From Thiohalocapsa marina (GTDB taxonomy: Bacteria; Pseudomonadota; Gammaproteobacteria; Chromatiales; Chromatiaceae), in contig NZ_VWXX01000025.1 of assembly GCF_008632335.1 (NCBI RefSeq), positions 1-55,069 of the forward strand: a stretch of 55,069 nucleotides of DNA, written 5' to 3'. The position numbers and the translations under genes are program-made. Position 1 is the stretch's first letter. Every line of letters starts with the position of its first letter. Under the pieces are notes generated by a model, which was not told the DNA's origin, ran no database searches, and saw only the letters and a list, made by a program, of their open reading frames with translations. Below, piece by piece: positions 24,905 to 32,621 of this stretch.

Positions 24905-24949
24905 TGTTGCCGGGCCTGCATCGCCTCGCGGCTACCCGGGGCATCTTCA

Positions 24950-25033
24950 GGGAAACGCTGAGTTATTCAGCATTTCCCGTGAGGGGCAGGAGGCCCCGTG
25001 CTGATTTTTGGCCAGGATGGCCAATAAATCAGC
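24950..25033. repeat. Three-hairpin intergenic element, copy 2
   Basis: GGGAAACGCTGA.../TCAGCATTTCCC (24950-24978), GGGGC/GCCCC (24983-24997), and a long stem GCTGATTT...TGGCC/GGCCA...AAATCAGC (25000-25033). The order and much of the sequence equal 21051-21130. It lies immediately 3' of the sigma-54 activator gene, where it would end or insulate that transcript from the cytochrome promoter. Confidence 0.85.
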
Positions 25034-25069
25034 GTCTTCTCAGGTGTCGCCGGCGTTACTCCGGCGACG

Positions 25070-26515
25070 CTATGCCAGGCCCAGGCGCCGCATGCGTCGC
25101 CACAGCGTGCTGCGGTCGACGCCCAGCAGTTCTGCAGCCAGACGGCGGTTTCCATGGGACTGATGCAGTGCCTCTTCGATTGCTTCGCGCTGGCGGGTGT
25201 CACTGCCGTCCGGCGGCGAGCAGGCCGCGCTGCCGGTGCCATATCCGGCGCCATGGCCGGAACCGGCGCCGATACCAACGCCGGCACCAGCACCGGAATC
25301 GATGGCCCGGGACCGGTGCATGCGGATGTCGATGGGCAGGTCCTCGGCGCGGATCGCGCCCCCGGTGGCGCAGATGACGCCGTGCTCCACGGCATTGCTG
25401 AGTTCCCGCACGTTGCCAGGCCAGGGGTAGTCCAGCAGCAGTCGAAGGCTGTCGTCGGCCAGGCCAGGCACGCCACTGCCCCGGGGCGACGACAGTTGGC
25501 CGATGAAGTGCTCGGCGAGCAGTTTCACATCGCCGGGTCGCTCCCGCAGTGGCGGCACCAGCAGCGGGATGACCGCGATGCGGTAGTACAGGTCGGCGCG
25601 GAACAGGCCGTGATCCACCAGCGGTCGCAACGGCTGGTTGGAAGCGGTGATCAGGCGCACGTCCACCGAGGTGGTGCGGTCGGAGCCCACCGCCTCGAAC
25701 TGGCCGCTCTGCAGCACCCGCAGCAGCTTGGGTTGTAGTTCCAGCGGGAACTCGTTGATCTCGTCCAGGAACAGGGTGCCGCCGTCGGCGGAGCGAAAGC
25801 GGCCCAGTCGCGCCTGGGAGGCGCCGGTGAACGCCCCCTTGACGTGACCGAACAGCTCGGACTCGATCAGTGACGCGGGGATCGAGGCACAATTGACCTC
25901 GACGAACGGCCCGCCGGCCCGCTGGCTCCGGGCATGGATGGACTGGGCCAGGGTGGTCTTGCCGGTGCCGGATTCCCCCTGCAGCAGCACCGAGGCCTCG
26001 CTCGGCGCAATGGTGCGGATGCGCCCGAGCAGGGCCAGCATCTGCTGGTCGCGGGTCAGCAGCGCGGCCTGGGCGCGGCTGATCTCGACATCGGTCAGGT
26101 ACTTGACGCGGGTGATGTCGCGCAGCATCACGATGCGCAGGTGGCCCTGGTCGCAGGGCAGGTCGACGAAGCCGCTGCGGACCTGGATGAAGCGCGGCTC
26201 CTGCTGCCGCCCGCCGAGCTGCAGTTCCAGCTCTGACGCGTCACGACAGCCGGAGGATGCCGCTGTGCCGCCGGCGTCCGGCGCCGCCGCATCGGCATCC
26301 GGCCGCGCGCACTGCTCGATGCGCCCGAGCAGGTCCAGCCCGTTCAGGTTGCGCAGGCTCTCCGGCTCGTCGGCGCTGTCCAGCCCCAGGATCTGGCGGG
26401 CCATGTCGTTGCACAGCAACAGCCCGCCGCTGGCGTCGGCGAACAGGATGCCGAGATCGATGCGCGACAGGATCGGGCGGAACAGCTCCAGGATCTGGGT
26501 GCGTGTATAGGGCAT
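25070..26515 (-). CDS. Sigma-54-dependent transcriptional activator with PAS sensor domain
   Basis: A 481-residue NtrC-family enhancer-binding protein without a receiver domain. The N-terminus is a PAS-like sensor (LGILFADASGGLLLCNDMARQ, to about residue 140). The AAA+ core has Walker A GESGTGKT (180-187), the sigma-54-contacting GAFTGA loop (227-232), Walker B GTLFLDE (246-252) and a sensor-type WPGNVREL. A glycine/alanine-rich linker (about 405-430) leads to a Fis-type helix-turn-helix (NRRLAAELLGVDRSTLWRRM). It is next to, and probably activates, the multiheme cytochrome operon. The PAS ligand (redox, heme or small molecule) is unknown. The start at 26515 is chosen where the family homology begins. 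Confidence 0.93.
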   Translation of the reverse strand: MPYTRTQILELFRPILSRIDLGILFADASGGLLLCNDMARQILGLDSADEPESLRNLNGLDLLGRIEQCARPDADAAAPDAGGTAASSGCRDASELELQLGGRQQEPRFIQVRSGFVDLPCDQGHLRIVMLRDITRVKYLTDVEISRAQAALLTRDQQMLALLGRIRTIAPSEASVLLQGESGTGKTTLAQSIHARSQRAGGPFVEVNCASIPASLIESELFGHVKGAFTGASQARLGRFRSADGGTLFLDEINEFPLELQPKLLRVLQSGQFEAVGSDRTTSVDVRLITASNQPLRPLVDHGLFRADLYYRIAVIPLLVPPLRERPGDVKLLAEHFIGQLSSPRGSGVPGLADDSLRLLLDYPWPGNVRELSNAVEHGVICATGGAIRAEDLPIDIRMHRSRAIDSGAGAGVGIGAGSGHGAGYGTGSAACSPPDGSDTRQREAIEEALHQSHGNRRLAAELLGVDRSTLWRRMRRLGLA

Positions 26516-26815
26516 GGCTGGCCTAGGTTCCTCCTTCGGTCGATGTCCGACTCGCCCGGCCGTTGCGCCTGGCGGTTGCGCTTGGCAACTGGGGCGCCGG
26601 CACTGGGGCATGGTCGTGTAATCATTGTGCCGATAGATGGGTGCGTGTCCCGCCAAAGTCCAGTGTGTGGAGGAGCGCAGGGAGCAAGCGTCATGGGGCA
26701 GCGGCAGATGAACGAATGTTCATGTTTCCGCATGCCCCTGTTCATGGATTGCCCGCTAACATAGGTGCATCGCGAACCAGACTTTACCGGGGCCGGGCGC
26801 CCCAGGGACGGCAGC
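26516..26815. promoter_or_regulatory. Divergent spacer between the sigma-54 activator and the MoxR operon
   Basis: About 300 bp with no gene. It contains a dyad ATGAAC-GAAT-GTTCAT (26708-26723), about 90 bp before the moxR ATG, that could be an operator. A duplicated GTTGCGCCTGG/GTTGCGCTTGG stretch lies near 26563-26585. No confident promoter hexamers were found. Confidence 0.4.
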
Positions 26816-27838
26816 ATGATCGAAAACACCGGTGTCGAGGGCGACGCAGCGCCCCTGTCCCGCGCGGAGAGTCCGGCACAGGCGGCGTTTGCCCGTCTGC
26901 GCGCGGATCTGGGTGAGCGCATCGTCGGGCAGCAGGCGCTGATCGAACGGCTGTTGATCGCGCTCCTGGCCGAAGGCCATCTGCTGGTGGAGGGCGCGCC
27001 GGGGCTGGCCAAGACAACCGCCATCAAGGAACTGGCGACGCGCATCGAGGGCAACTTCCAGCGCGTGCAGTTCACGCCGGACCTGCTGCCCGGCGACCTG
27101 ACCGGCACCGATGTCTACCGCCCGGAGAGCAGCGATTTCCAGTTCCAGCCCGGCCCACTGTTCCACAACCTGGTGCTGGCGGACGAGGTCAACCGCGCCC
27201 CGGCAAAGGTGCAGTCGGCGCTGTTGGAGGCCATGGGCGAGCGCCAGATCACCGTCGGCGGCCGCACCTATGGCCTGCCGGACCCCTTTCTGGTCATGGC
27301 CACGCAGAACCCCATCGAGCAGGAGGGCACCTACCCCCTGCCCGAAGCCCAGCTGGACCGCTTCCTGATGCATGTGCGGGTGGACTATCCGGACCCGCAG
27401 ACCGAGCGCCGCATCCTCGACATCGCCCGCACCGAGGCCCGCGGCCGCTTGCACGCGTCCGGCGAGCACCCGCCGCTGATCCTGCGCGAGCAGATCTTTG
27501 CCGCCCGCGATCAGGTAATGGACCTGCACATGGCGGACAATCTGGAGGAATACCTGGTGCAGCTGGTGCTGGCCACCCGTGACCCGGCGCCCTATGACGC
27601 CGGCCTCGCGCGCCTGGTCGACTACGGTGCCAGTCCGCGCGCCACCATTGCGCTGGACCGCTGTGCCCGCGCTCGCGCCTGGCTGCGCGGGGCCGACTAT
27701 GTCACGCCCGACGACGTGCATGCGGTCGCCCACGACGTTCTGCGCCACCGCGTGCTGCTCAGCTATGCCGCCGAGGCCGAAGGCGTGACGCCGGACGACT
27801 TCATCCGCGAACTGATCCGGCAGGTACCGACCCTGTGA
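26816..27838 (+). CDS. MoxR-family AAA+ ATPase
   Basis: A 340-residue ATPase that in this family acts as a chaperone for maturation of von Willebrand factor A (VWA) proteins. Walker A is EGAPGLAKT (59-67), Walker B is VLADEVNRAP (120-129), sensor 1 is VMATQNPIEQEGTYPLPEAQLDRF, and the C-terminal lid has DYGASPRATIALDRCARARAWL. It heads an operon with DUF58, DUF4381, two VWA proteins and BatD. A GTG start 51 bp upstream is also open, but the ATG after GGGACGGCAGC begins nearer the family start. Confidence 0.92.
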   Translation: MIENTGVEGDAAPLSRAESPAQAAFARLRADLGERIVGQQALIERLLIALLAEGHLLVEGAPGLAKTTAIKELATRIEGNFQRVQFTPDLLPGDLTGTDVYRPESSDFQFQPGPLFHNLVLADEVNRAPAKVQSALLEAMGERQITVGGRTYGLPDPFLVMATQNPIEQEGTYPLPEAQLDRFLMHVRVDYPDPQTERRILDIARTEARGRLHASGEHPPLILREQIFAARDQVMDLHMADNLEEYLVQLVLATRDPAPYDAGLARLVDYGASPRATIALDRCARARAWLRGADYVTPDDVHAVAHDVLRHRVLLSYAAEAEGVTPDDFIRELIRQVPTL

Positions 27839-27848
27839 TGGCGAGCTG

Positions 27849-28880
27849 GTGAACATGGATCCGGACATCCAGGTCAGCGCCGAGGATCTGATCGCGCTGC
27901 GCCAGCGCGCGGCGCGGCTGCGGCCGGTGCGTCGACAACCGGCGCGCTCGGCCCTGGCCGGTGCGCATCGCTCACGCTTTCGCGGGCGCGGCATGGACTA
28001 TCGCGAGTCGCGCCACTACCAGGCCGGCGACGACATTCGCAACATGGACTGGCGCATCACCGCCCGGGCCGGCCATCCGCACATCAAGGTCTTCGATGAG
28101 GAGCGCGAGCGCCCGGTGGTGGTACTGGCGGACTTCGGCCCCAGCATGTTCTTCGCCAGCCAGGGGGCATTCAAGTCCGTGGTCGCCGCCCGGCTGGCGG
28201 CGCTGATCGGCTGGTCTGCCATCGGCCATGGCGACCGCATCGGCGCGCTGCTGTTCAACGGCGAGCACAAGGAACTGCAGCCCGCCGGCGGACGCCGTGG
28301 CCAGATGCGCCTGATCCGCGCCCTGACGGAGGCCGGTGACCCGGCCCGTGGGCTGGCGGAGTCCCTGCCATCCGATGGCGGCCAGTCCGGCAGCGGCCCG
28401 TTCGGCGGTGAACCGTCTGGCGTCGAACGATCCGGTGACGAAGCGGCCGAAACGCACCGCCAGGGCGCGCTGACCGAGGCCCTGGCGCGGCTGCGGCGGG
28501 TGGCCCGACCCGGCAGCCTGGTCTTCCTGATCTCCGATTTCTACAGCATGGATGCGGGCACCGCCCGGCTGCTGGCCCGGCTGGCAGAGCACAGCGACCT
28601 GACGGCGTTCCAGATCGTCGATGCGCTGGAACTGGCGCCGCCGCCCCCAGGCCGCTACGGTATCAGCGACGGCCGCCGTCGGGGGCTATTCGATGCCGCC
28701 AGTGCGCGCCAGCGGGCGCGCTACCAGGACTACTTCCAGCGGCACCACGCGGCCGTGCGGCTGCTGGTGGAAGGCAGCGGTGCGGCCCTGCTGCGATGCA
28801 CCACCACCGATGCACCCGACGAGTGCCTGGCTGCGGCCCTGGCCCTGCGCGGTCGGCAGTCCGGCGCCGCGGTGGCCTGA
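27849..28880 (+). CDS. DUF58 domain protein
   Basis: A 343-residue soluble protein. The DUF58 hallmark RGMDYRESRHYQAGDDIRNMDWRITARAGHP is at about 48-78. A degenerate VWA fold follows (VVVLADFGPSMFFAS; VFLISDFYSMDAGTARLLARL). An insertion of about 40 serine/glycine-rich residues (PSDGGQSGSGPFGGEPSG) is specific to this copy. DUF58 proteins are encoded next to moxR in Bat-type operons and are thought to be MoxR clients. The start is GTG, or ATG two codons later; moxR ends 10 bp before. Confidence 0.88.
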   Translation: MNMDPDIQVSAEDLIALRQRAARLRPVRRQPARSALAGAHRSRFRGRGMDYRESRHYQAGDDIRNMDWRITARAGHPHIKVFDEERERPVVVLADFGPSMFFASQGAFKSVVAARLAALIGWSAIGHGDRIGALLFNGEHKELQPAGGRRGQMRLIRALTEAGDPARGLAESLPSDGGQSGSGPFGGEPSGVERSGDEAAETHRQGALTEALARLRRVARPGSLVFLISDFYSMDAGTARLLARLAEHSDLTAFQIVDALELAPPPPGRYGISDGRRRGLFDAASARQRARYQDYFQRHHAAVRLLVEGSGAALLRCTTTDAPDECLAAALALRGRQSGAAVA

Positions 28881-28901
28881 CGGTCCAGGAGCTGATGCCC
28901 G

Positions 28902-29453
28902 ATGGACGGATCCCTTGCGCACAACAACGGCCAGCTGCAGGGCCCAATCGGCCAGTTCGGCCAGCCAAAGCAGCTTCGGCCGGGCCAGATCCAGCCAGAT
29001 CCGATCGGGCAGCTCGACCTGCGCGATGTGCACGTGCCGGCGTCCGCCGGCCTCTGGCCGCCGGCCCCGGGCTGGTGGCTGCTGGCGATCCTGCTGCCGT
29101 TGGTGCTGGGGCTGCTGGGCAGGCAAGGCTGGCGGGCCTGGCAGCGCCGGCGTCGGCGTGGGCGTATCCTGGCGGAACTCGACGCCCTGGCGGCGCTCGA
29201 GCCCGGGCCGGACCTGGCCGCCGGCCTGTCCGCCCTGCTCAAGCGGCTGGCGCTGAGCCGGTTTCCGCGCCAGCAGGTGGCCGCACTGACCGGCGAGGCC
29301 TGGCTGGCGTTCCTCGATCGCACCGGGGGCAATGGCCGCTTCAGCGCCGGGCCGGGCCGGGCGCTGGCCCTGGGGCCCTATGCTCCGGCGGCGCAGTGCG
29401 ATGCCCAGGCACTGCTGGCCCTGGCCCGCGACTGGATCCGGAGCAACGCATGA
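28902..29453 (+). CDS. DUF4381 membrane protein of the Bat operon
   Basis: A 183-residue protein. After a glutamine-rich N-tail the typical DUF4381 lead-in, LRDVHVPASAGLWPPAPGWW, precedes one membrane helix (about 58-74). A basic cytoplasmic helix (RAWQRRRRRGRILAELDAL) and a compact domain (LLKRLALSRFPRQQVAALTGEAWLAFLD) follow. DUF4381 genes are found between DUF58 and the VWA protein genes. The stop overlaps the batA start (ATGA), so the two are translationally coupled. It probably anchors or links DUF58 and VWA partners at the membrane. Confidence 0.85.
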   Translation: MDGSLAHNNGQLQGPIGQFGQPKQLRPGQIQPDPIGQLDLRDVHVPASAGLWPPAPGWWLLAILLPLVLGLLGRQGWRAWQRRRRRGRILAELDALAALEPGPDLAAGLSALLKRLALSRFPRQQVAALTGEAWLAFLDRTGGNGRFSAGPGRALALGPYAPAAQCDAQALLALARDWIRSNA

Positions 29454-30430
29454 GCCTGCAGTGGGCACATCTCTGGGCGCTGATTGCGCTGCCTTTGCCG
29501 CTGCTGGTGTGGCGGCTGCTGCCGCGGGCGCAGACCCCCACGGGGCCGGCGCTGCGGGTGCCCTTCTTCGCCGCGCTGGAGCAGGGCCGGGCCGATGCCG
29601 CGCGGCCGCGTCGCTGGCCGCTGCTGCTGGCGGCGCTGGCCTGGCTGCTGCTGGTGCTGGCCGCCGCCCGGCCGCAATGGGTGGGCGAGCCGATCCCGCT
29701 GCCGGTGGAGGGGCGCGATCTGATGCTGGCGGTGGACATCTCCGGCTCCATGGTGGAGGAGGACATGGTCATCGGCGGCCGCGTGGTCGACCGGCTCACC
29801 GCGGTCAAGGCGGTGGCGGGAGACTTCATCGAGCGCCGCGAGGGCGACCGCATCGGCCTGATCCTGTTCGGCCAGCAGGCCTATCTGCAAACGCCCTTGA
29901 GCTTCGACCGCGAGACCGTGCGCACCCTGTTGTTCGAATCTGCCGTCGGTCTGGCCGGACGCGAGACCGCCATCGGCGACGCCATCGGCCTGGCGGTGAA
30001 GCGGCTGCGCGAGTCGCCGAGCGAAGAGCGCGTGCTGGTGCTGCTGACGGACGGGACCAATACCGCCGGCAACATCGCGCCGCTGAAGGCCGCCGAGCTG
30101 GCCGCCGAGGCCGACGTGCGCATCCACACCATTGCCATCGGCGGCGACCCGCGAAGCGCCTTCGGCCTGACCCTGGGGCGCAATCCGCTGGACGAGGGCA
30201 CGCTGCAGGCCATCGCCGAGGCCACCGGCGGGCGTTACTTCCGCGCCCGCGACCTGCGTGAGCTGCAGGCCATCTATGGCCTGCTCGACGAGCTGGAGCC
30301 GGTGCAGTCCGAGCAGCTGAGCTTCCGCCCGGTGCAGGAGCTGTTCGCCTGGCCCCTGGCCGCGGCCCTGGTGCTGAGCGCGCTGGCCACGCTGGTGCGC
30401 ATCGGCCTGCCGGTCAGGACCGGGCAATGA
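29450..30430 (+). CDS. batA: BatA-type VWA domain membrane protein
   Basis: A 326-residue protein with membrane helices at about 5-23 and 56-74, a VWA domain in between facing the periplasm, and a C-terminal helix (about 298-318). The metal-ion-dependent adhesion site is DISGS (96-100), with a conserved threonine in LLTDGTNTAGN and a distal aspartate. Known as BatA or aerotolerance-type proteins, these assemble with BatB/BatD and MoxR. Their molecular role is uncertain; envelope stress and protein-complex assembly are proposed. A 4-bp overlap with DUF4381 fixes the start. Confidence 0.92.
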   Translation: MSLQWAHLWALIALPLPLLVWRLLPRAQTPTGPALRVPFFAALEQGRADAARPRRWPLLLAALAWLLLVLAAARPQWVGEPIPLPVEGRDLMLAVDISGSMVEEDMVIGGRVVDRLTAVKAVAGDFIERREGDRIGLILFGQQAYLQTPLSFDRETVRTLLFESAVGLAGRETAIGDAIGLAVKRLRESPSEERVLVLLTDGTNTAGNIAPLKAAELAAEADVRIHTIAIGGDPRSAFGLTLGRNPLDEGTLQAIAEATGGRYFRARDLRELQAIYGLLDELEPVQSEQLSFRPVQELFAWPLAAALVLSALATLVRIGLPVRTGQ

Positions 30431-30592
30431 GCGCCAGACATCCGCTCGGTGCGTTGCAGCCGCCAAGGCGCCTGGTGCGCTACAGATATTCTGGTCGCCT
30501 ATGCCACGGCAAGTTGTTCATGAACGGTTGCTCCAGCTCTGCGTCTTCTCCGCGTTCTCTGCGTCTTTGCGGTTCCATTTACGTGTCCTAGG
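30431..30592. repeat. Intra-operon spacer with CTCTGCG repeat
   Basis: A 162-bp gap between the two VWA genes of an otherwise tightly packed operon. It holds the palindrome GTTCATGAAC (30516-30525) and a CTCTGCGTCTTCTCCGCGTT-type repeat (30537-30576) related to the pair at 18509-18641. This looks like a repeat inserted into the operon. Confidence 0.7.
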
Positions 30593-32560
30593 ATGAACGA
30601 TCTCCATTTCCTGTCACCGCTCTGGTTCCTGGCGCTGCTGCCCCTGGGCCTGCTGCTGTGGCTGGCGGCGCGCGCGGGCTCCGGCGTCGATGCCTGGCGT
30701 CGGGTGGTGGATCCGCGTCTGCTGGCGGCGCTGTCGGTGTCCGGTGGTGATGCCGGCGGTCGCTGGTGGCCGTTGGCGCTGCTGGCTTCCGGCTGGATCG
30801 TCGCCGTCGTGGCGCTGGCCAATCCGACCTTCGAGCGCGCGCAGATCCCGGCCTTCCGCAGCGAGGCGGCGCGGGTCATCGCGCTGGACCTGTCCCGCTC
30901 CATGCTGGCGGCGGACCTGACGCCGACGCGGCTCGACCGTGCCCGCTACAAGGTGGCCGACATCGTCCGGCGCAGCGCCGACGGGCAGGTGGGGTTACTG
31001 GCCTTTGCCGGCGAGAGCTTTGCCGTGGCGCCTCTGACCGACGACGGCGACACCCTGCTGGCCATGCTCGATGCGCTGGCGCCAGCGGTAATGCCGGTGC
31101 AGGGCAGTCGGCCCGATCTCGCGATTCTGCAGGCGCTGGACCTGCTGCAGCAGGCCGGGGCACGGGGCGGGGAGGTGGTGCTGCTGACGGACGACGCCGG
31201 CGATGAGCGCGCCCGCGCCGCGGCCAGAACGCTGCAGGCGGCCGGCCATCGGCTGGCCGTCATTGGCGTCGGCACGGCCGAGGGCGCCCCCGTGCCCGGC
31301 GTGGCCGGCGCCGACGGGCCGGTCATGGCGCGACTGGACCCGCAGGCCCTGGGCGAGCTGGCGGCAGCCGGTGGCGGTGACTATGCGCCGCTGGCCGTGG
31401 ATGCGACGGATCTCGACCGCGTGCTACGGCAGCCGGGCCGCGCCCTGTCCGACCTGGCCGCGACCGATCCGATGCGCACCGAGGCCTGGAAGGAACTCGG
31501 CCCCTGGATCGTGCTGGCGGCCTTGCCACTGGCGGCACTGGCCTTCCGTCGCGGTTGGCTGCTCACCGTCGCGCTGGTGTGCGTCGGCCTGGGGCCGCCG
31601 GGGGCGCGTCCCGCGCTGGCCCTGGGCTGGGACGATCTCTGGCAGCGCCGCGATCAGCAGGCCGATGGTGCCCTGGCCGCCGGTGATTACGAGCGCGCGC
31701 GTGCGCTGGCGCCGGATCCGGCCCGCGCCGGCGTGGCCAGCTATCGGCTGGGCGATTACGAGGCGGCGATCGAGGCGTTCGGCGCCGGTGACGATGCCAC
31801 GCAGCACTACAACCGGGGCAATGCGCTGGCCCGGGCCGGTCGGCTGGAGGACGCCATCGCCGCCTACGACACGGCCCTGTCCCGCGACCCGGACATGGCC
31901 GATGCCGCCTACAACAAGGCCCGCATCGAGGAACTGCTGCGGCAACAACAGCAACAGCAGCAACAGCAGAACGGCCAGCAAGGCGATCCCGCCGACGACG
32001 AGCAAGACGGCCCCGCTGATGGCCAGCCGCAGGCCGGTCAACCGGAGCAGTCGTCGGGCGGGCAGGAGCAGCCGGCTGCCGGGTCCGAAACGGAGTCGTC
32101 GTCCGCCGATGCGGCGGGGCAGGGACAGAGCCCGGGCGAGGAGCCGACCGACGACCAGCCTGCCGATGCGGGCGCGGACCAGGCCCAGGCCGAGCAGGCC
32201 GCCGAGGCCTATCGCGAGGAGGCCGCCGAGGCCGCGCAGCCGGATCCATCCTTAGGCACCGGCGCCCCGGCTGGTGCACAGGGTGATGAACCGACTGGCG
32301 AGGCGGCTAACGGCCAGCCTGGCGAAGCGGTGGAAGATCAGGCCAGGGAGTCGGCGGACCCGTCAATGGCCGAGCCGTCCCCAGCTGATGCGCCCCCGGC
32401 CGCGCTGTCGCCCGAGCAAGAGGAGGCACGCCAGGCCGCGGAGCAATGGCTGCGCCGCATCCCGGATGATCCGGCCGGCCTGCTTCGGCGCAAGTTCCTG
32501 TACCAGTACCGCGCGCGTGTCGGCGACGGCGCCGGCGCGACGAGCGGTGACCCCTGGTGA
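30593..32560 (+). CDS. batB: BatB/BatC-type VWA protein with TPR and acidic low-complexity tail
   Basis: A 655-residue membrane protein. N-terminal helices (about 8-26 and 58-76) flank a VWA domain with MIDAS DLSRS (99-103) and LLTDDAGDERARAAA. A helix near 303-320 ends the VWA part. Then come TPR units (YNRGNALARAGRLEDAIAAYDTAL), a run of ten glutamines, and a long Q/D/E/P/A-rich disordered region to about 610. A short folded end (EQWLRRIPDDPAGLLRRKFLYQY) is conserved in gammaproteobacterial BatB-BatC fusions. Works with BatA, BatD and MoxR in the envelope. Confidence 0.9.
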   Translation: MNDLHFLSPLWFLALLPLGLLLWLAARAGSGVDAWRRVVDPRLLAALSVSGGDAGGRWWPLALLASGWIVAVVALANPTFERAQIPAFRSEAARVIALDLSRSMLAADLTPTRLDRARYKVADIVRRSADGQVGLLAFAGESFAVAPLTDDGDTLLAMLDALAPAVMPVQGSRPDLAILQALDLLQQAGARGGEVVLLTDDAGDERARAAARTLQAAGHRLAVIGVGTAEGAPVPGVAGADGPVMARLDPQALGELAAAGGGDYAPLAVDATDLDRVLRQPGRALSDLAATDPMRTEAWKELGPWIVLAALPLAALAFRRGWLLTVALVCVGLGPPGARPALALGWDDLWQRRDQQADGALAAGDYERARALAPDPARAGVASYRLGDYEAAIEAFGAGDDATQHYNRGNALARAGRLEDAIAAYDTALSRDPDMADAAYNKARIEELLRQQQQQQQQQNGQQGDPADDEQDGPADGQPQAGQPEQSSGGQEQPAAGSETESSSADAAGQGQSPGEEPTDDQPADAGADQAQAEQAAEAYREEAAEAAQPDPSLGTGAPAGAQGDEPTGEAANGQPGEAVEDQARESADPSMAEPSPADAPPAALSPEQEEARQAAEQWLRRIPDDPAGLLRRKFLYQYRARVGDGAGATSGDPW

Positions 32561-32621
32561 GGGAGGTTTGGCTTGATCTGAAGACCTTGGCGTCCGCTCG
32601 GTTTCGACCGCCGCATCCACC

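Noticed and set aside
28796..29449. Upstream extension of BatA
   Set aside because: It is out of phase with and covered by the DUF58 end and DUF4381 gene; the ATGA overlap gives the true start.
31424..32279. Minus-strand frames opposite batB
   Set aside because: They mirror the glutamine-run and acidic repeats of BatB; leucine and arginine runs are shadows of CAG and GCC codons.
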